DNA of 64,000 nt, taken from assembly GCA_903632075.3 (NCBI GenBank), contig CAHIKZ030005408.1, positions 1,802,501-1,866,500 of the forward strand, given 5' to 3'. Shown in pieces: positions 11,601-18,850 of this stretch. The notes under the pieces were generated by a model. The model did not search any database, was not told the origin of the DNA, and saw only the letters and a program-made list of their open reading frames with translations. Source of the stretch: Acanthosepion pharaonis. Lineage: Eukaryota > Mollusca > Cephalopoda > Sepiida > Sepiidae. Every line of letters starts with the position of its first letter. The stretch's first letter is position 1. The position numbers and the translations under genes were made by a program.

Positions 11601-12693
11601 AACTCAAGTGACTCTTTGGGTAAACAATTAGTAAAAGAAAAAAAAAAAAAAAAAAAAGGCTTTTTTCTTTCAAATATCTAGATAAATGTTGTAACCTAGG
11701 AAAGGTTACTGAATAGAATAATCACGCGAAGGTTGGAAATGAATGATACTACTTAGGACAAGAACAACACATATAAGATTTGCCAGTGGCGCCTAGAAGA
11801 AATAGTCAACTGCTAGAAGTGAGTCAAGTGAATTCCACAATGAATCTCCAACTGCAAGATATCTACCAACTGCCCCACGTGGTCAGATATGGCACAAGGC
11901 CGAATTTAATGTGGGGGTATCCAAGCCTGTATGCTTGGCCAAAAATTCCTCGTAGACCCCATATAAAATGGGGTTGGATAGCTGTTTCCTGAGACAAGAC
12001 TCTGCTCTTCGACATAGCCTCATCTGAGGATCCTCTCTGCCCAGAAGCAGAGTTTGACGAGCACAGCTGGAGACGAATCTCCAACTGCAGACCAACATAC
12101 AGTATTTACTACTGTATTTATGTGAATGTGGACATACCCATTATCATCTGTAGATATGTTACAACATTAAATTAACAATTTTTTTTGTGACATAAAAACT
12201 TTTTATGGCATAAAGGCTTAGAAAACATTTTTTCTGACAATGTTTTGTGACATAAAATTCTTTTGTAGCATAAAGGCTTAGGAAACATTTTTTGTGATAT
12301 AAAATTGTTTTTGTGGCATAAAGGCTTAGAAAACAATGCATATTTATGCCAAATTAATTCATTGAAAAATTAACTGAAAAGTTTTGTATTTTTGAAGTTT
12401 TATGATGAATATCATAAAGTTAGGATTGTGTTTTTATATTTTTTTTTTAAATAAAGGAATAAAGAGAAACTAAAAAACGTATGTTAGTTCAATAATAAAT
12501 TGGCCAATTCAAATGCATGTGGAAAAAAATATTAAAAATTAATTAAATTCTGGAAACTCACCTGTAACCGTACTTTGGCTGTGTCTAGTGGAAATGTAAT
12601 AAGATCAGCAAAACAAGCAGCTAGGCCTGCACTAAAAAATTTTGTTCCAAATGAATGATCCATAACTGCTGGGTTGGAACCTGAGGCGACCAT
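97..12693 (-). CDS. UCP2: Mitochondrial uncoupling protein (UCP2-like), complete, 5 coding exons
   Basis: Carrier of the mitochondrial inner membrane (SLC25 family); UCPs move protons or small anions across it and lower membrane potential and ROS. Joining 12693-12562, 8896-8659, 7340-7140, 4974-4692 and 205-97 gives 963 nt, 320 aa plus stop, against about 300-320 aa for UCPs. The three carrier signatures are present once per repeat: PLDTAK (residues 35-40), PTDVVK (150-155) and PVDVVK (247-252). UCP-type stretches are clear: ADLITFPLDTAKVRLQ, SAFGAGFC, and near the C-terminus FLRLGSWNIVMF followed by TYEQLKR. All junctions are GT-AG and phases agree. The start chosen (ATG 12693) has A at -3 and gives the usual UCP N-terminal length; an upstream in-frame ATG at 12789 lies before a good acceptor and is not preferred. 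Vertebrate UCP1-3 arose by duplication, so 'UCP2' here means the invertebrate UCP1/2/3 co-orthologue. The 3' UTR runs off the window. Confidence 0.96.
501..870. repeat. Diverged direct repeat pair with AT palindrome
   Basis: CCCTTTGATTTAAATTAAAT starts at about 515 and again at about 821, each followed by a GAAC(A/T)(A/T)GGGAATGA(C/T)TCCTATC-like stretch. The copies are about 306 bp apart and probably belong to one AT-rich repeat. Confidence 0.6.
1388..1432. repeat. (TA)n microsatellite
   Basis: About 16 TA units followed by a T run. Confidence 0.95.
1678..2045 (+). repeat. Two tandem copies of a TG-tract repeat
   Basis: Two segments (about 1678-1800 and 1925-2040) share TTATTATAAAA, a (TG)n tract, GTTTATATATGG and TTCCTACATTTTTCAACC then CAACAAAACTTCAC. 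They are about 245 bp apart; the first ends in unrelated sequence. This is an interspersed-repeat signature rather than coding sequence. Confidence 0.7.
2450..2600 (-). mobile_element. LINE 3' fragment (RT C-terminus family B), degraded
   Basis: The minus strand reads like the last part of the jockey/CR1-type reverse transcriptase tail (CFSEQYSLKPFK, then RVNH after a stop), matching the layout of the better copies at 14.0, 46.0 and 56.7 kb. Heavily decayed. Confidence 0.4.
2823..3237 (+). repeat. Local 100-bp duplication
   Basis: TACTGGCTAAAGATAAGTTC through TTGTTCTTGTTTTTGAA at 2823-2930 recurs at about 3131-3235. The second copy is flanked by a 19-bp direct repeat (CTCATCTTTATTGCCATAT at about 3116 and 3238). 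Confidence 0.7.
3000..3705 (+). mobile_element. LINE family A 3' end, interrupted
   Basis: The 3' end of the jockey/CR1-like LINE, ending TTGCTTGGTGTGAAACTGAT at about 3700, is recognisable at 3010-3063 and again at 3618-3705. Between them lies an insertion with a 12-bp target duplication. Matching tails occur at 9.8, 18.8, 37.3 and 55.2 kb. Confidence 0.6.
3064..3617 (-). mobile_element. Inserted element with ~100-bp inverted ends and tRNA-like core
   Basis: Flanked by AGTAATGTTTCT at 3052-3063 and 3618-3629. The ends are inverted: TTTACATTATTC...GACTGTTG at the left, the complement near 3550-3617. The core, read on minus, has tRNA-like A-box (TGGCCCAGTCGATAA) and B-box (AAGTTCAATATC) sequences, suggesting a SINE-related foldback. 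Confidence 0.5.
3704..4304. repeat. TA and GA microsatellites
   Basis: (TA)n at about 3704-3748, 4018-4060 and 4223-4270, the last running directly into (GA)n to 4304. They lie in UCP intron 4. Confidence 0.95.
4692..4974 (-). CDS. UCP2: UCP coding exon 4 (fusion of two vertebrate exons)
   Basis: 283 nt, residues 191-285, entered and left in split glycine codons. Contains MTPNIARN, VNCSELVTYD, SAFGAGFC and the third signature PVDVVK. Acceptor TTTAG, donor GTAAGT. Its length equals the sum of the two corresponding human UCP exons as I recall them (102 + 181), so one intron present in vertebrates is absent here. Confidence 0.95.
5080..5340 (+). repeat. Intronic direct duplication, copy 1
   Basis: AGGTATACAGTAAATATT through GATATGTTTATTATTGATAT is repeated at 6152-6420 with scattered substitutions and small indels. 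Copy spacing is about 1.07 kb. Confidence 0.75.
5496..5684. repeat. (TA)n tracts
   Basis: TA runs at about 5498-5530 and 5624-5684, plus a shorter one at 6113-6136 directly after the inverted repeat. Confidence 0.95.
5796..6110. repeat. Inverted repeat with ~110-bp arms
   Basis: Left arm 5796-5909 and right arm 6001-6110 are reverse complements with few mismatches (for example AGCCATTATCAAGGATGATT against AATCATCCTTGATAATGGCT). The loop is about 90 bp. A UCP pre-mRNA would fold it into a long double-stranded stem. Confidence 0.88.
6152..6420 (+). repeat. Intronic direct duplication, copy 2
   Basis: Second copy of the segment at 5080-5340. Confidence 0.75.
7140..7340 (-). CDS. UCP2: UCP coding exon 3
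   Basis: 201 nt, residues 124-191 (both end codons split). Contains TTGALAIMVAQPTDVVKV, the second carrier signature, then RMQAQ. Acceptor TTCCAG at 7341 side, donor GTAAGT at 7139. The length equals the 201 nt recalled for the matching human UCP1 exon. Confidence 0.95.
7645..7790 (+). repeat. tRNA-derived SINE, type 2, head
   Basis: A-box-like GTTGTAATGATTACCAAGC and B-box-like GAGTTTGATCCTAACTGG, followed by a CTACACTTAGAAAATC motif that recurs behind a similar head at 31.9 kb. It lies in UCP intron 2. Confidence 0.5.
7790..8050 (-). repeat. tRNA-derived SINE, type 1
   Basis: Reading minus from 8050: GTGCAGGTGGTGTAATTGAT (A box region), AAGTTCAAATTCCAGCC (B box), then the shared body with TTACATTCACTT and a CCAACTATGGGCTAAAT-like motif. 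Related copies lie at 10.4, 18.0, 21.7, 29.0, 39.0 and 47.6 kb. Confidence 0.6.
8659..8896 (-). CDS. UCP2: UCP coding exon 2
   Basis: Encodes residues 45-123 plus the first base of codon 124. It begins IQGERG after acceptor ATCAG and ends at donor GTAAGT. It carries the matrix loop and second membrane helix, with the UCP-typical GLQRQMCFASIRIGSYD. It is invisible as an ORF because the long open frame here is a different one. Confidence 0.95.
8990..9870 (+). mobile_element. LINE family A, RT C-terminal relic
   Basis: Translations in mixed frames give an RT thumb and tail: IQRRICNVIGPDLASQ-like, then SSRVWNSLF and LQKFKCNVNW. It ends with TCTTAGTGGCTTTGTCTTGC and GGCGAAATGATTAAAA. 5'-truncated, frameshifted, and interrupted at 9304-9544. 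It is in UCP intron 1. Confidence 0.7.
9304..9544 (-). mobile_element. Short insertion inside LINE relic
   Basis: The 241-bp segment is flanked by CCTCTTTGGTAC at 9292-9303 and 9545-9556, a target-site duplication that splits the LINE reading. Read on minus it contains GTGTGGCACAAGGCC, the motif that opens the units of the hairpin array at 59.9-61.6 kb. Confidence 0.6.
10300..10590 (-). repeat. Composite 5S-tRNA SINE copy
   Basis: Read on minus from 10590: GGGAATACCAGTTGCTGTAA (3' end of 5S rRNA), GTGCAGGTGGTGTAATCAAT (tRNA head), a GAGTTCCACTTC-like B-box region, then SINE body. The part near 10310-10380 (AAAGCCAGAAAATATTTTAC) recurs at 47.28 kb in another copy. Confidence 0.55.
10590..10745 (+). 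repeat. SINE 3' half with RTE-like tail
   Basis: Contains GGCAATGGGAAACAATTCCA and ends GTGGAGAGTCATGATCACTT then CATCCTGAAGAGACATGG. The ending matches the 3' end of the RTE-like LINE at 14.6 kb. It faces away from the minus-strand SINE beside it. Confidence 0.6.
11284..11545 (+). mobile_element. LINE family B fragment with upstream repeat
   Basis: 11405-11545 is a decayed version of the RT tail at 14.15-14.31 kb (TATTCCATTGGTAAAGAGGA, CATTCAGACAACTTC). 11284-11400 matches 14830-14940. It is in UCP intron 1. Confidence 0.5.
11800..12105 (+). repeat. Diverged single copy of the hairpin-rich repeat
   Basis: ATATGGCACAAGGCCGAATT starts near 11887 as in the array at 59.9-61.6 kb. Paired segments follow: CCAAGC/GCTTGG (11921-11938), ACCCCAT/ATGGGGT (11956-11974) and CTCTGC/GCAGAG (about 12034-12052). 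GAATCTCCAACTGCA is repeated at both ends (about 11843 and 12074). It is in UCP intron 1. Confidence 0.65.
12175..12345 (+). repeat. Three-copy ~60-bp tandem repeat
   Basis: GGCATAAAGGCTTAGAAAAC-type units occur at about 12207, 12267 and 12317, each preceded by TGTGA(C/T)ATAAAA. Unit lengths are unequal (about 50-60 bp). Confidence 0.75.
12562..12693 (-). CDS. UCP2: UCP coding exon 1
   Basis: Encodes residues 1-44, from the start methionine through the first carrier signature PLDTAK and VRLQ. It ends in phase 0 at CAG followed by GTGAGT. Vertebrate UCP genes interrupt at the same place, after VRLQ (from memory). Confidence 0.93.
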
Positions 12694-12746
12694 TTTGAAT
12701 GGTAAAGACAGATAACTCCCGTTCGTTCTGAATCTTTTGTAATCAG
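12694..12746 (-). other. UCP2: UCP 5' UTR segment with splice acceptor
   Basis: On the minus strand a pyrimidine-rich run ending GTTGTTGCTTCAG sits 53 nt before the start codon, a good acceptor, implying at least one upstream non-coding exon. An alternative AG lies a little further upstream (after CTAAAACAG). Confidence 0.6.
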
Positions 12747-13329
12747 CTGAAGCAACAACGGCAAACAAAGAGGCAAGCTGTTTTAGCAAGCCTTAATTAG
12801 ATAAACTAGAAAAAAAGAAAAAAATGAAATGTTACAGAAACATTATCACTTGATTTTTCCATTATTATCATCATCACCATTATTATTATTATCATCACCA
12901 TTATTATTATTTTCATTATTATTACTCCTATCACTAGATACTTAGCCTAGCACAAGGCTAATTAATGGACCATATTCATTTGTTTGTAATTGAATTGTTC
13001 TAAGTTTCATTTGGAAGAAAGTAAATACTCTTACTCTGTTTGCAGGGTGGGGCAATAGGAGTGGGGGCAAATATTTTGGTTGACATGATTCTGGGTATCG
13101 GCTTCTAATTCTAATCTTCATGAAGTTAGAAATGGAAAATTAGATGATTAATTAATTATTATTGTCTGAAAAATAATTAAATTAAATTATTGTTATTCTA
13201 TCATTATTATAATCAATATTTGTTGGAGTAAGACAAGTTTGGCACAAAATAATATTTGATATTAAGCACCTAGTGAGAAACAGACTCATTTGCAAAGAGT
13301 TGCATTATTACAAGTGAAAAAATAAAAGT

Positions 13330-13765
13330 GACAGAGAGATAGAGAGAGAAGAGGGAAACAGGGATGACAGAGAAGAAGGAGGAGGTGACAGAGAGAGAGA
13401 GAGAGAGGTACTAGAGAACGTGGGACAGAAAGGGTAGTAACACAGAGGCAGAGAGGGAGGTTACAGAGAAATAGAGAAAGGAGACACAGACTAAAACAGA
13501 TAGAGAGGGACGGGTCACAGAGAAAGAGAGATAGAGAGGGAGATGACAAAAAGAAAAAGAAACAAAGAAAGAGAGGGAGGTGACACAGAAAGAGAAAGAG
13601 TGGCCACATAAAGAGAAAAAGAGTGGTGACTGAAAGGAAAAAAGAGGCAAAGAAATGGGAATGAAGAGACAGAGGAAAGTGAGAGAGTGGAAGGATTAAG
13701 ATTAGACATGTAGAGAGGAGAAATTAAAAAAGGAAGGAGAGAGAGAGAGAGAGAAGGAGAAGACT
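13330..13765. repeat. Purine-rich (GAGA) tract upstream of UCP
   Basis: Over 400 bp of plus-strand GAGA-rich sequence interspersed with TGACAGAGAGA motifs, so the UCP sense strand is CT-rich. It lies between the candidate first exon and the coding exons. Long ORFs here are low-complexity artefacts. Confidence 0.85.
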
Positions 13766-13775
13766 TCAAATAACA

Positions 13776-13862
13776 TCTTACCTTTCAACAAAGTGATCCT
13801 TACAAGGAGAAGTATTAGAAAAACGAAAACTGAATGTTAAATTATGACTTCTCTGATTGGAC
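13776..13862 (-). promoter_or_regulatory. Candidate UCP proximal promoter and first exon donor
   Basis: The minus strand reads TTGAAAG/GTAAGA with the donor at 13782/13781, a good 5' splice site about 1 kb upstream of the UCP acceptor at 12746. About 75 bp upstream is a CCAATCAG box (CCAAT at 13860-13856). No TATA box is evident. The arrangement fits a short non-coding first exon; transcript data would decide. Confidence 0.35.
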
Positions 13863-14013
13863 ATCAGGTTACTCAACCGTACAACAGTAGCTTTTGTAGT
13901 TTTGGTATTTTTTGTGTGGATCCCTTTGTGCATAATGTAATTGTGGTTATCTATAAAAGAACAAAGAAAAAAAAATAACAGTGCATTAACTCGTGTAATA
14001 ATTCATTTAGTGC

Positions 14014-14319
14014 ATGTCACACACTGATATTAATCACTTCTCAATAAAAGGCATGGCAAAGCTACATTCTTTAGACCCACCAGTTGAGTCTTTTACAATT
14101 ATAACCCACTATGCTATGTATGCAGAGTTGAACTATCTCCGTTCCTTTTGTATTCCATTTGTAAGAAGGAAGTTCCACTCAGACAGTTTCTTCCCAAGAA
14201 CTGCTGCTTTGTGGAACAGACTCCTGAGAGGAAGCTTCCCTAATCACTACAATTTTAATCTCTTCAAGACTAGGGTCAACCATCATCTATCCTCTAATTT
14301 CCATGGAGCGAACATGTGA
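14014..14319 (+). mobile_element. LINE family B, RT C-terminus (jockey/CR1-like)
   Basis: A 101-aa frame whose second half is the conserved tail of jockey/CR1-type reverse transcriptases: RKFHSDSFFPRTAALWNRLL followed by FNLFKTRVNHHLS. It starts inside the RT, so it is a 5'-truncated copy rather than a host gene. Its stop lies next to the RTE-like fragment that follows. Confidence 0.75.
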
Positions 14320-14640
14320 GTAACGATGAAGTTTTAGAGAACATAGAAACAAAAAGAAAACTTATACTTAGAATCAGGAGAAGACAGTTGAAAATTTTGG
14401 GGCACATAATGATGAAAGAGGGCTTGAAAAATCTGATACTCGTCATGGGACAGATAGAGAGCAAGAAGGACAGAGGAAAACAATGCATCATACTTAATGA
14501 GCTTGATTGAATGGAGGGCAGAACAGAGCTTAGGAGATGTAGCAGAAAGACAAAATTCATTAAAGAGCTACAAGGGACAGGAAGTTGTGGAGAGCCATAA
14601 TTGCCTACATCCTGAGGGGACATGTCACATAAGAACACTG
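14316..14640 (+). mobile_element. RTE-like LINE, RT C-terminus and 3' end
   Basis: Encodes NDEVLENIETKRKLILRIRR then QLKILGHIMMKEGL, characteristic of the C-terminus of RTE-like reverse transcriptases in many invertebrates. One stop (about 14508) and a frame change precede the last part, KSYKGQEVVESHNCLHPEGT, which covers the 3' tail shared with the SINEs. Confidence 0.75.
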
Positions 14641-14773
14641 TATACTTACATTCTGCTCTATGTCCTTACAATCTCATTCAGTAAACCCCTACTTTGAGTG
14701 GATCAACAAATTTAAACATTGGAATATTTACTAAGCTTAGCTTGGTCCAAAAGTGAAACATGCAAGTACTTAC

Positions 14774-14940
14774 TATATATATATATATATATATATAAAA
14801 TCTAGTGACTACTTTTCTCTATGAGTCACTCTTTTAGATATTTACTAGGTTTTATCTAGTCTGGTACAAAGCCAAAATAGTGGAGAACCCACTGAGGAAT
14901 ATAATCTCTAGAAATCAATTGCTAGACATGTATATCAACC
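14774..14940. repeat. (TA)n then repeat shared with 11.3 kb
   Basis: TA tract at about 14774-14797. 14830-14940 (TAGTGGAGAACCCACTGAGG region) resembles 11284-11400. Confidence 0.6.
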
Positions 14941-15269
14941 ATTTTTATAATGGGCAGCTTGAATTAGCAGAATATATTAACATATCATTTTAAGACAAAA
15001 GCATAAAAAATAGTGCATCATTACATAAAATTAATTTATATTATGAATATGGAACACAAACACATAAAAGCATATATGATCAAATATTAATATTAAATAT
15101 TTTTATTAATTTTATTTTATTTTATTATTTTTATTATTTTATTATTTATTTATTATTTTATAATTTTACTAATATTAAATATTAATATTAAAATTAATAT
15201 TAAAAGTTTAACAGGTTTTTCTATTTAGATTTTTAGAATTTTGGTGAAAATGGAATAAAAACTTTTTAC

Positions 15270-15990
15270 CTATAGACTCACATATAAAACCAATCAATAT
15301 TGACCTATAGATCCGCTTATTAACGAGACTGATATTTGCCTATAGATCCACGTATAACCTGACCAATACTGACCTAAAGACTTGCATATAAAACCCAACC
15401 GATATTTGCCTATAGATCCGCTTATTAACCTGATTGATATTTACCTCTGGATCCGCATAAAACCTAACCGATATTTGCCTATAGATCCGCTTATTAACCT
15501 GATTGATATTTACCTCTGGATCCGCATAAAACCTAACCGATATTTGCCTATAGATCCGCTTATTAACCTGATTGATATTTACCTCTGGATCCGCATAAAA
15601 CCTAACCGATATTTGCCTATAGATCCGCTTATTAACCTGATTGATATTTACCTCTGGATCCGCATAAAACCTAACCGATATTTGCCTATAGATCCGCTTA
15701 TTAACCTGATTGATATTTACCTCTGGATCCGCATAAAACCTAACCGATATTTGCCTATAGATCCGCTTATTAACCTGATTGATATTTACCTCTGGATCCG
15801 CATAAAACCTAACCGATATTTGCCTATAGACCCACATATAAACCCAACTGCTATTTACCTATGGACCCACACATAAACCAGACCAATATTTACCTATAGA
15901 CCTATGTATAAACCCAACAAATATACTCATGAATAAACACAAGCAGTTTTTACCTACAGACTCAAGTATAAGCATAACAAATGTTTACAG
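15270..15990 (+). repeat. 69-bp higher-order minisatellite of 34/35-bp monomers
   Basis: Six apparently identical 69-bp units start at 15421, 15490, 15559, 15628, 15697 and 15766. Each unit is two related monomers: GATCCGCTTATTAACCTGAT... (35 bp) and GATCCGCATAAAACCTAACC... (34 bp). Diverged monomers flank them (about 15270-15420 and 15830-15990). Because 69 is a multiple of three and the unit lacks stops, both strands show 164-165 aa frames; these are not genes. Confidence 0.93.
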
Positions 15991-17094
15991 ATTAAATTGA
16001 ATATAAGAAACAGATTTCAACCTTAAATAATGCAATGGTGGTTGACTGATATGTCATAAAATCCACCACTCCAACCCAAAACTAGTATATGAAAATCTCA
16101 TAATAGTAAAAGCTTAGCAAATCATGACATAAGTTAAAACTAGTTTACAGTTAGAGACGCAATGACACCAAAAATTCATATCACGATCAGCATGACTGAG
16201 ATAATACCAGTTGTCTGTATTGTGTAATTTGTGAAATGTGCTGAAAATATTTAAAAAGGACTCACACACTAAAACTCATTTCAACAAATCAATTAGCAAC
16301 ACTAAGAACATCTTTTTGTAATGACAATAATAACATTTTTTAAAGACTATAATAAAATTTTAATTGATATTACTAAACGTTGGGAATTTTATCAGGGTTT
16401 ATTGTAAAATCAGCAACATTCTGTTACATTTATTTAAAATAATCAGCTTAAAAATGCAAAAGGAGAATTTTTTTTTTAAAACATCCATTGAATAATTTAA
16501 AATTAAAATCATTTAAAAATACAAACAACTTGCTTTCTTTTTTTATTTTCATCCTCTCTTTTTCTCCTTATCACTCTCTCACTTACTTCCTGTTTCTCTC
16601 TTTATTTCTCTCACTTTTTTCTTTGTCACTTTTTATTACTCTTTTCATTCTCTCTCTCTCTCTCAAAAGCAATCAGCTCTTTTACCACAACTGCCGCATT
16701 CTCATCTTCCTGTCCCTTGCCTACCTGTCTATTTACTGACCAAATCTGAAAAACATCAATAATCATGAAATGGATTACTGGCAGATCTAAGAGGTCAGTG
16801 TAGTTACTATCCACAAACTGTATAACACCATCGTAGCTATGACAGATTTAAACAATAAAAAAAAAAAGAGAAGAAAATAGCTAGGTTTGCTGACAATTCA
16901 TATTCAATATTTTTACATGGAACAAATCAATTCTAACATGAAATAACATTTCCAGAATATCAACCCAATTTCTTATTTGCTAACCAACTACAACATCATT
17001 TTACACGTATTTTCTTTTAAGAGAAAGACAAAAATAGAAAGAGTTTAACATTCTGATAATTTCCTGAGTTTGCTTCACACAAACATCTTTTATA
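15991..17094. other. No gene seen
   Basis: AT-rich, with a pyrimidine-rich stretch at 16535-16665. No coding or repeat family recognised. Confidence 0.6.
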
Positions 17095-17263
17095 CAGTGT
17101 AACCCGGATATAAGAGAGTTGTCGGGACCGGAGAATAAGTCTCTTATATCCGGGTTTCTCTTATATCCGGGTTTGGTCTATTTTGTTTAGGTACGTATGG
17201 GAACACTTTGGGACCAGAGAAAATCTCTTATATCCGGGTTTTTCTTATATCCGTGTTATACTG
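17095..17263. mobile_element. Pogo/Tigger-like MITE
   Basis: A 169-bp element with inverted ends CAGTGTAACCCGGATATAAG and its complement ending TTATACTG, flanked by TA on both sides (17093-17094 and 17264-17265). CAG termini and TA targets fit the pogo/Tigger branch of Tc1/mariner. CTTATATCCGGGTTT is also repeated internally. It has no transposase. Confidence 0.82.
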
Positions 17264-17289
17264 TAAATGGTAAAAATCTGTTGCTTTTT

Positions 17290-17900
17290 TTCTTTTGTTT
17301 TTAATCTAAGTGTTGTCATGTTATCATGTTTTTAGCATAGAACAAGTTTGAAATTTGTTTGGAGTCAATGAGTAGCATAAATTTCAGAGTTTAGGCAGAG
17401 ATGTTAGAAGTATAGAGTTGAAGTAGAATTTAGAAGGATCTGTAAACCTAATCATAAACAAAAAACATAGGATAAACCTCTACTCCTGTTCAAAAAACAC
17501 AGTAGGAGTGTTAACTGGAGTCAATAAAAACCAAGTTTCTTTAAATGTTGCATTAACGTTTTGTTTTTTAATCTAATTGTTGACTCGTTATAATTTTTTA
17601 AGCATAGAACAAGTTTGAAATTTGTTTGACGTCAACAAGTAGTGCTTTTTATGTAGTACATTAAAAAATCAATTTACCCCAAGGATGGTGATAATACCAC
17701 TAAGACACAAGGGGCTATTAGAAGTGAAAGAAAAGGAAAAGACTTTTATAAGGAACTGGAAGCTCAATAATAGTATAAATTTCAGAGTTTAGGAAGAGAT
17801 GTTAGAAGTATAAAGTAGATCTTAGAAGGAACTGCAAACCCAATCCTAAACAAAAAAAAAAAAAAAAAACAAGGGATAAACCTCTACTCCTGTTCAAAGA
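17290..17900 (+). repeat. Direct repeat pair, second copy interrupted
   Basis: TAGCATAGAACAAGTTTGAA through AACCTCTACTCCTGTTCAAA occurs at about 17290-17500 and 17560-17900. The second copy is split by about 120 bp (17645-17770). Confidence 0.75.
17655..17745 (-). mobile_element. LINE family A 3' end inside the repeat
   Basis: On minus: TGTGTCTTAGTGGTATTATC then CTTGGGGTAAATTGAT, the family A tail. It accounts for most of the interruption in the repeat above. Confidence 0.55.
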
Positions 17901-17974
17901 CCTTTGAGAACTGTGAACCTATTAATGATATCAATGAATGTTATAGAATGAATTCAACAGATTTATCTGACACT

Positions 17975-18125
17975 GGTGGAGGTGCAGGTGGCTCAGAATG
18001 AGGACGGAGTTCAAATTTCAAATTTGTTACATTCACTTACACACAAGTACCCTATGGAAAGATGTGAATCCATCTCTTTCTCATCAGATATAGGTTAAAT
18101 AGTAGAACTTGTATCTAAAAAAATC
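17975..18125 (+). repeat. tRNA-derived SINE, type 1
   Basis: GTGCAGGTGGCTCAGAATG (A box), GAGTTCAAATTTC (B box), TTACATTCACTTACACACAA, and TAGGTTAAATAGTAGAACTT. No 5S part is visible upstream. Confidence 0.6.
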
Positions 18126-18319
18126 ATTGTTATTTTCAAAAATCTTGTTAGTGCAATATTCACTGACAAAAAAAAAAAAAGAAATTCGTACAATGCAAAA
18201 TATGTTTCAGTTTCAAATAACCTACAAAGGGTTGATAAACTGTAACAAACAAATCAATCAATAACATTATTTGATACTGACTAGTGGTGTATTTGTCAAA
18301 CTTGAGGTTGCATAGATAA

Positions 18320-18850
18320 GTTTTTTAACTTATCTTTATTGAATACTGTTACCATATCTGGTCTGGTGCTCCACGATTCTTGACAAAATCCAAAGAAGGG
18401 TATGTTATGTAATCGATCCTGACCAGGCATTTCGGCTTCAGTCAGTTTCTCATCGACATGATGTGGCTTCCCTCAGGATTTTCTGCAAATATTTTCATGG
18501 CAACTGCTCTGATGAGCTTTTGTCCCCCTGGTGCCTCGACTACATGAATTTAAGTATGCTACTAGATTGGCAATTAGGTCTCACAGTTTTACTATTGAAA
18601 TAACAAAATGCAACTGTCAGTTCTAATCTTAGCAATTTCTTTTGCATTTCTCACTTATGAAACTCCCTTCTGATTTCTTGCTTCCCTGATAACTACAATC
18701 ATCAAAAATTTAAATCCAATGTCAGTTGCCATTCTGTCTTCTTAAACCCTGTTCTTTTTTTTTTTGTCCTTTCCTCAATCTTCCCTATAACACCCCCTAC
18801 ATTTTAGTGGTATTATCACCTTGCTTGGGGTGAAATGATTAAAAAAAATT
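18320..18850 (+). mobile_element. LINE family A, RT C-terminus and 3' end
   Basis: ATATCTGGTCTGGTGCTCCA and ATCCAAAGAAGGGTATGTTA encode the RT thumb; then CTCATCGACATGATGTGGCT and the typical terminus TTGCTTGGGGTGAAATGATT at 18818-18840. Frames are broken. Confidence 0.7.

Noticed and set aside
12691..12789. N-terminal extension of UCP from the upstream ATG at 12789
   Set aside because: It would read across a good acceptor at 12746 and lengthen the N-terminus beyond usual UCPs; not fully excluded without cDNA.
13286..13769. Ser/Leu/Pro-rich minus ORFs of 79-107 aa
   Set aside because: Low-complexity translation of the polypyrimidine strand.
15340..15876. Long ORFs on both strands (164-165 aa)
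   Set aside because: They run through the 69-bp minisatellite; openness on both strands follows from a stop-free unit divisible by three.
17975..18125. tRNA gene
   Set aside because: A- and B-box-like motifs are there but no cloverleaf closes; repeated elsewhere with the same downstream body, so a SINE.
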